This document shows positions 6,657-8,935 of a DNA stretch of 8,935 bases, in pieces; within the stretch, counting starts at the first letter, position 1, and every line of letters starts with the position of its first letter. The notes below the pieces were generated by a model that did not search any database, was not told the origin of the DNA, and saw only the letters and a program-made list of their open reading frames with translations. Made by a program: the position numbers and the translations under genes. Source of the stretch: Spongiicolonus versatilis (GTDB lineage: Bacteria > Pseudomonadota > Gammaproteobacteria > Arenicellales > Spongiicolonaceae); the NCBI GenBank assembly GCA_028286165.1, contig JAPYMU010000188.1, positions 1-8,935 of the forward strand, in the 5' to 3' direction.

Positions 6657-7904
6657 ATGGCCGCGCCGGTGGAAGTCACGGTTCCCGACATCGGCGACTT
6701 CAGTGACGTGGAAGTCATTGAGTTGCTGGTCAAGGCCGGCGACGTTGTCGCGCCCGAGGATCCGCTCATCGGCTTGGAAAGCGACAAGGCGACCATGGAA
6801 GTGCCGGCGCCGGCCGCCGGCACGGTGCGCGAACTCAAGGTCGCCGTCGGCGACCGGGTTTCCGAGGGCGCGCTGATTCTGCTGCTGGAGCCGGCCGCTG
6901 AATCACCGTCATCGGAGTCGGTACCGCCATCTTCGGAGTCCGCACCGTCATCTTCAGAGCCCAAACCGTCACCTCCGGAGTCGCCCCCACCGTCCACGGA
7001 GTCCAAACCGCCGCCGGCACCGTCGGCGCCGCATGCCAGCCCGGGGGTGCACCGTTTTGCGCGTGAACTCGGCGCCGACCTCAGTGGCGTCGCCGGCAGC
7101 GGACCGCACCAGCGGGTGCTGGAGGAGGACGTCAAGGAACACATCCGCGGCCGGCTGGCCGGCGGCGGCGCGCTGCCGGGGGTGCCGGCGGTGGACTTTG
7201 CGCGCTTCGGCGAAGTGGAAGTTAAAAAAATCGGCCGCATCAAAAAAATTTCCGGCCCGCGGCTGCACGCATCGTGGCTCAACATTCCGCATGTCACCCA
7301 CCACGACGACGCCGACATCACCGAACTGGAGCAACTGCGCCAGTCGCTGAAGGACAAGGCGGCGGAAAAAAACATCCGCCTCACCAACCTCGCCTTCATC
7401 ACCAAGGCGCTGGCGTACGTTCTGGCCGCGCACCCGGACTTCAACGCCTCCTTCGCCGCCGACGGCCAAAGCATCGTCTACAAAAAATACATTCACATCG
7501 GCATCGCCGTGGACACCGCGGCCGGTTTAATGGTGCCGGTGCTGCGCGATGCGGATAAAAAAACCGTGCTGCAACTGGCCGCCGAGATGGCCGAACTCAG
7601 CGCGCGCGCGCGCGACGGCAAAATCAAGGCCGAAGAAATGCAGGGCGGCAGCATCACCATCACCAGCATCGGCGGCATCGGCGGCACCGCTTTCACCCCC
7701 ATCATCAACGCCCCGGAGGCCGCCATTCTCGGCATCACCCGCGCCCGCATGCGGCCGCAGTGGAACGGCGAAACCTTCGCCCCGCGCCTGATGCTGCCGC
7801 TGGACCTGTCCTACGACCACCGCCTAATCGACGGCGCCGAGGCGGCGCGCTTCACCGCCGAACTGTGCCGGGTGCTGGGGAATATTCAGGAAGTTTTGCT
7901 GTGA
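6657..7904 (+). CDS. aceF: Dihydrolipoyl acetyltransferase (pyruvate dehydrogenase E2)
   Basis: E2 core of the pyruvate dehydrogenase complex; takes acetyl from AceE on its lipoyl arm and transfers it to CoA. It has 415 residues and one lipoyl domain (about 4-78, lipoylated Lys44 in ESDKATMEV), whereas E. coli AceF (about 630 residues) has three. A flexible Ser/Pro/Glu linker (about 81-129) is made of five 7-residue units. A short E1/E3-binding domain follows (about 128-163, HRFARELGADLSGVAGSG), then VDFARFGEVE and the trimer-forming catalytic domain (about 185-415) with IPHVTHHDDADITELE, GGSITITSIGGIGGTAF and the active-site SYDHRLIDG, with His388 and Asp392. The domain order is that of a true PDH E2, and pairing with homodimeric aceE supports pyruvate over 2-oxoglutarate. 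The ATG abuts the aceE stop (TGAATG) with no clear Shine-Dalgarno, so coupled translation is likely. The last 19 bp overlap the convergent gene. lpd (E3) does not follow. Confidence 0.97.
   Translation: MAAPVEVTVPDIGDFSDVEVIELLVKAGDVVAPEDPLIGLESDKATMEVPAPAAGTVRELKVAVGDRVSEGALILLLEPAAESPSSESVPPSSESAPSSSEPKPSPPESPPPSTESKPPPAPSAPHASPGVHRFARELGADLSGVAGSGPHQRVLEEDVKEHIRGRLAGGGALPGVPAVDFARFGEVEVKKIGRIKKISGPRLHASWLNIPHVTHHDDADITELEQLRQSLKDKAAEKNIRLTNLAFITKALAYVLAAHPDFNASFAADGQSIVYKKYIHIGIAVDTAAGLMVPVLRDADKKTVLQLAAEMAELSARARDGKIKAEEMQGGSITITSIGGIGGTAFTPIINAPEAAILGITRARMRPQWNGETFAPRLMLPLDLSYDHRLIDGAEAARFTAELCRVLGNIQEVLL
6909..7013 (+). repeat. Five degenerate 21-bp tandem units encoding the AceF linker
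   Basis: Five consecutive 7-codon units are seen: SSESVPP, SSESAPS, SSEPKPS, PPESPPP and STESKPP. The third codon is GAG in all five and the sixth is proline in all five. Drift at the DNA level shows an old tandem duplication. The units join the lipoyl domain to the subunit-binding domain; in E. coli E2 this role is played by Ala/Pro-rich linkers. Confidence 0.85.
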
Positions 7905-8935
7905 GCGGCCGGCGCGGTTTGGAACACCGCGCCGCCGAGTACTTCCATGCGCGGCGTGATGCCGAGCCCCGGCGCATCGCCGGCGGACATGAAACCGTCA
8001 CCGATGACAACGCCGCTGTCGGCGGTTTGCACGGTGTTGTAATCGGTGAATGCCGATGATTGAAAATGAAACCCCGGCGGCGCGGACTGCGACAGGTGGG
8101 CGATGGCCGCGGTCACAATCTCGCCGCCCCAGGCGTCCTCAATGGCCATGGTGATGCCGAGTTGGGCGCACAGGTCGCGCGCCTGGCGCAGTCTGCTGAT
8201 GCCGCCCATGCGCATGATTTTCAGGTTGACCACGTCCATGGCGCGGTCGCGGCGGCCGCGCATGATCATTTCCAGACTGTCCATGCACTCGTCCAGAACC
8301 AGCGGGTGGTCGGTGTGGCGGCGCAGCGACAGGCACTCTTCGTAACTGAGGCACGGCTGTTCAAGGTAAAGGTCAACATCGCGCACCGCCCGGGCGACGC
8401 GCATGGCATCGTGCAGCAGCCAGCCGGTGTTGGCGTCGGCGGTGAGGGTTTCGCCGCCGCGCAACTCGGCGGCCACCTGTTGAATGCGCGCGATGTCCGC
8501 CGCCGCGCTGCCGCCGACTTTCATTTGAAAATGGTCGTAGCCGGCGGCGCGGTATTCGGCGACTTTGGCCGCCATCACTTCCGGCTGGTCTTTGCAGATG
8601 ACTTTAAACAGTTTAATGCGCCCGCTGAATTTTCCGCCGAGCAAAGCGTACAGCGGAAGGCCGGACGCCTTGCCGAGAATGTCCCAGCACGCCATGTCCA
8701 GCGCGGATTTTGCGTAGCCGTGGCCTTTGAGCAGGCGGTCCATGCGGTGGTAAACGCGTTCAATGTGGCGCGGGTCTTCGCCGATTAATCCCGGCGCAAG
8801 TTTGGCGATGGCGGCGCGCGCGCCCTCGGCGTAGGCCGCAAGATACGCCGGGCCGAGGGGGCAGACCTCGCCGAAGCCTTCGATGCCGGCGTCGGTTTCC
8901 ACTTTAACCACGGTGGAATCGAAAGCGGCAAAGGA
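7886..8935 (-). CDS. Enolase-superfamily dehydratase/epimerase (hydroxyproline or hydroxyproline-betaine type), 5'-partial
   Basis: A member of the mandelate racemase/muconate lactonizing (MLE-like) branch of the enolase superfamily, which removes the proton next to a carboxylate using Mg2+ and paired lysines. 349 residues are visible; the frame is open through the right edge and begins SFAAFDSTVVKVETD, so the start lies outside. A GTG at 8911 is only an internal Val. Counting from the first visible residue: Lys139 (FQMKVGG) and Lys239 (NLKIMRMGG) are the acid/base pair; Asp167 (ADANTGW), Glu192 (LEQP) and Asp215/Glu216 (LDE) supply the metal ligands. FGEVCPLGPAYL and YAKSALDMACWDILGK match the N-terminal capping region of hydroxyproline-betaine 2-epimerase and cis-3-hydroxy-L-proline dehydratase relatives; the family's lysine positions suggest about 25 residues are missing. 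Which of the two activities it has cannot be settled here. The 3' end overlaps aceF by 19 bp. Confidence 0.9.
   Translation of the reverse strand, partial: SFAAFDSTVVKVETDAGIEGFGEVCPLGPAYLAAYAEGARAAIAKLAPGLIGEDPRHIERVYHRMDRLLKGHGYAKSALDMACWDILGKASGLPLYALLGGKFSGRIKLFKVICKDQPEVMAAKVAEYRAAGYDHFQMKVGGSAAADIARIQQVAAELRGGETLTADANTGWLLHDAMRVARAVRDVDLYLEQPCLSYEECLSLRRHTDHPLVLDECMDSLEMIMRGRRDRAMDVVNLKIMRMGGISRLRQARDLCAQLGITMAIEDAWGGEIVTAAIAHLSQSAPPGFHFQSSAFTDYNTVQTADSGVVIGDGFMSAGDAPGLGITPRMEVLGGAVFQTAPAAHSKTS
7910..7934 (+). terminator. GC-rich hairpin just after the aceF stop (terminator-like)
   Basis: A perfect 9-bp stem, CGGCGCGGT (7910-7918) with ACCGCGCCG (7926-7934), closes a 7-nt loop (TTGGAAC) beginning 6 nt after the aceF TGA. 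No T-run follows, so it may act as a 3' end stabiliser or Rho-linked end rather than a classical intrinsic terminator. The same bases encode the C-terminal tail of the convergent enolase-family gene. Confidence 0.42.

Noticed and set aside
8909..8911. GTG as the start of the enolase-family gene
   Set aside because: The frame is open to the window edge and the eight codons before it continue the family sequence (FDSTVVKVETD), so this is an internal valine.

Overview
The window is a densely packed, GC-rich stretch of chromosome, most likely from a gammaproteobacterium. The evidence is the family type of the proteins: a class 2 (membrane-associated) dihydroorotate dehydrogenase, a PurB of the E. 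coli kind, an MnmA with the NWEEDD segment, and a homodimeric AceE-type pyruvate dehydrogenase E1 next to its E2. I cannot name the genus. Almost every base is coding: there are two short divergent intergenic gaps (about 55 and 79 bp), one convergent pair separated by 2 bp, and one convergent pair that overlaps by 19 bp.

Layout from left to right. (1) Minus strand: pyrD (its 3' end runs off the left edge) is read after purB, and the GTG start of pyrD overlaps the TGA stop of purB, so the two nucleotide-synthesis genes form one transcription unit. (2) Plus strand: a small protein-kinase-like gene of unknown substrate, divergent from purB. (3) Minus strand: mnmA (tRNA 2-thiouridylase), tail to tail with the kinase-like gene. 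In E. coli the order is mnmA-hflD-purB; here the hflD position holds the opposite-strand kinase-like gene. (4) Plus strand: aceE and aceF, which abut exactly (TGA|ATG) and encode the E1 and E2 of the pyruvate dehydrogenase complex, linking glycolysis to the TCA cycle. The E2 has one lipoyl domain and an unusual Ser/Pro/Glu linker made of 21-bp repeats. The E3 gene (lpd) does not follow. (5) Minus strand: an enolase-superfamily enzyme resembling cis-3-hydroxy-L-proline dehydratases and hydroxyproline-betaine epimerases; its 5' end runs off the right edge.

Most of the content is housekeeping metabolism and no new multi-gene system is evident. The points worth a second look are the kinase-like gene in the hflD slot (with a T8 run), symmetric promoter-like elements in both divergent gaps, the repeat-built AceF linker, hairpins at both convergent gene ends, and the near absence of Shine-Dalgarno sequences at all visible starts. 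No rRNA, tRNA, CRISPR array, insertion sequence or prophage gene was seen, and there is no gene-free stretch longer than 300 bases.
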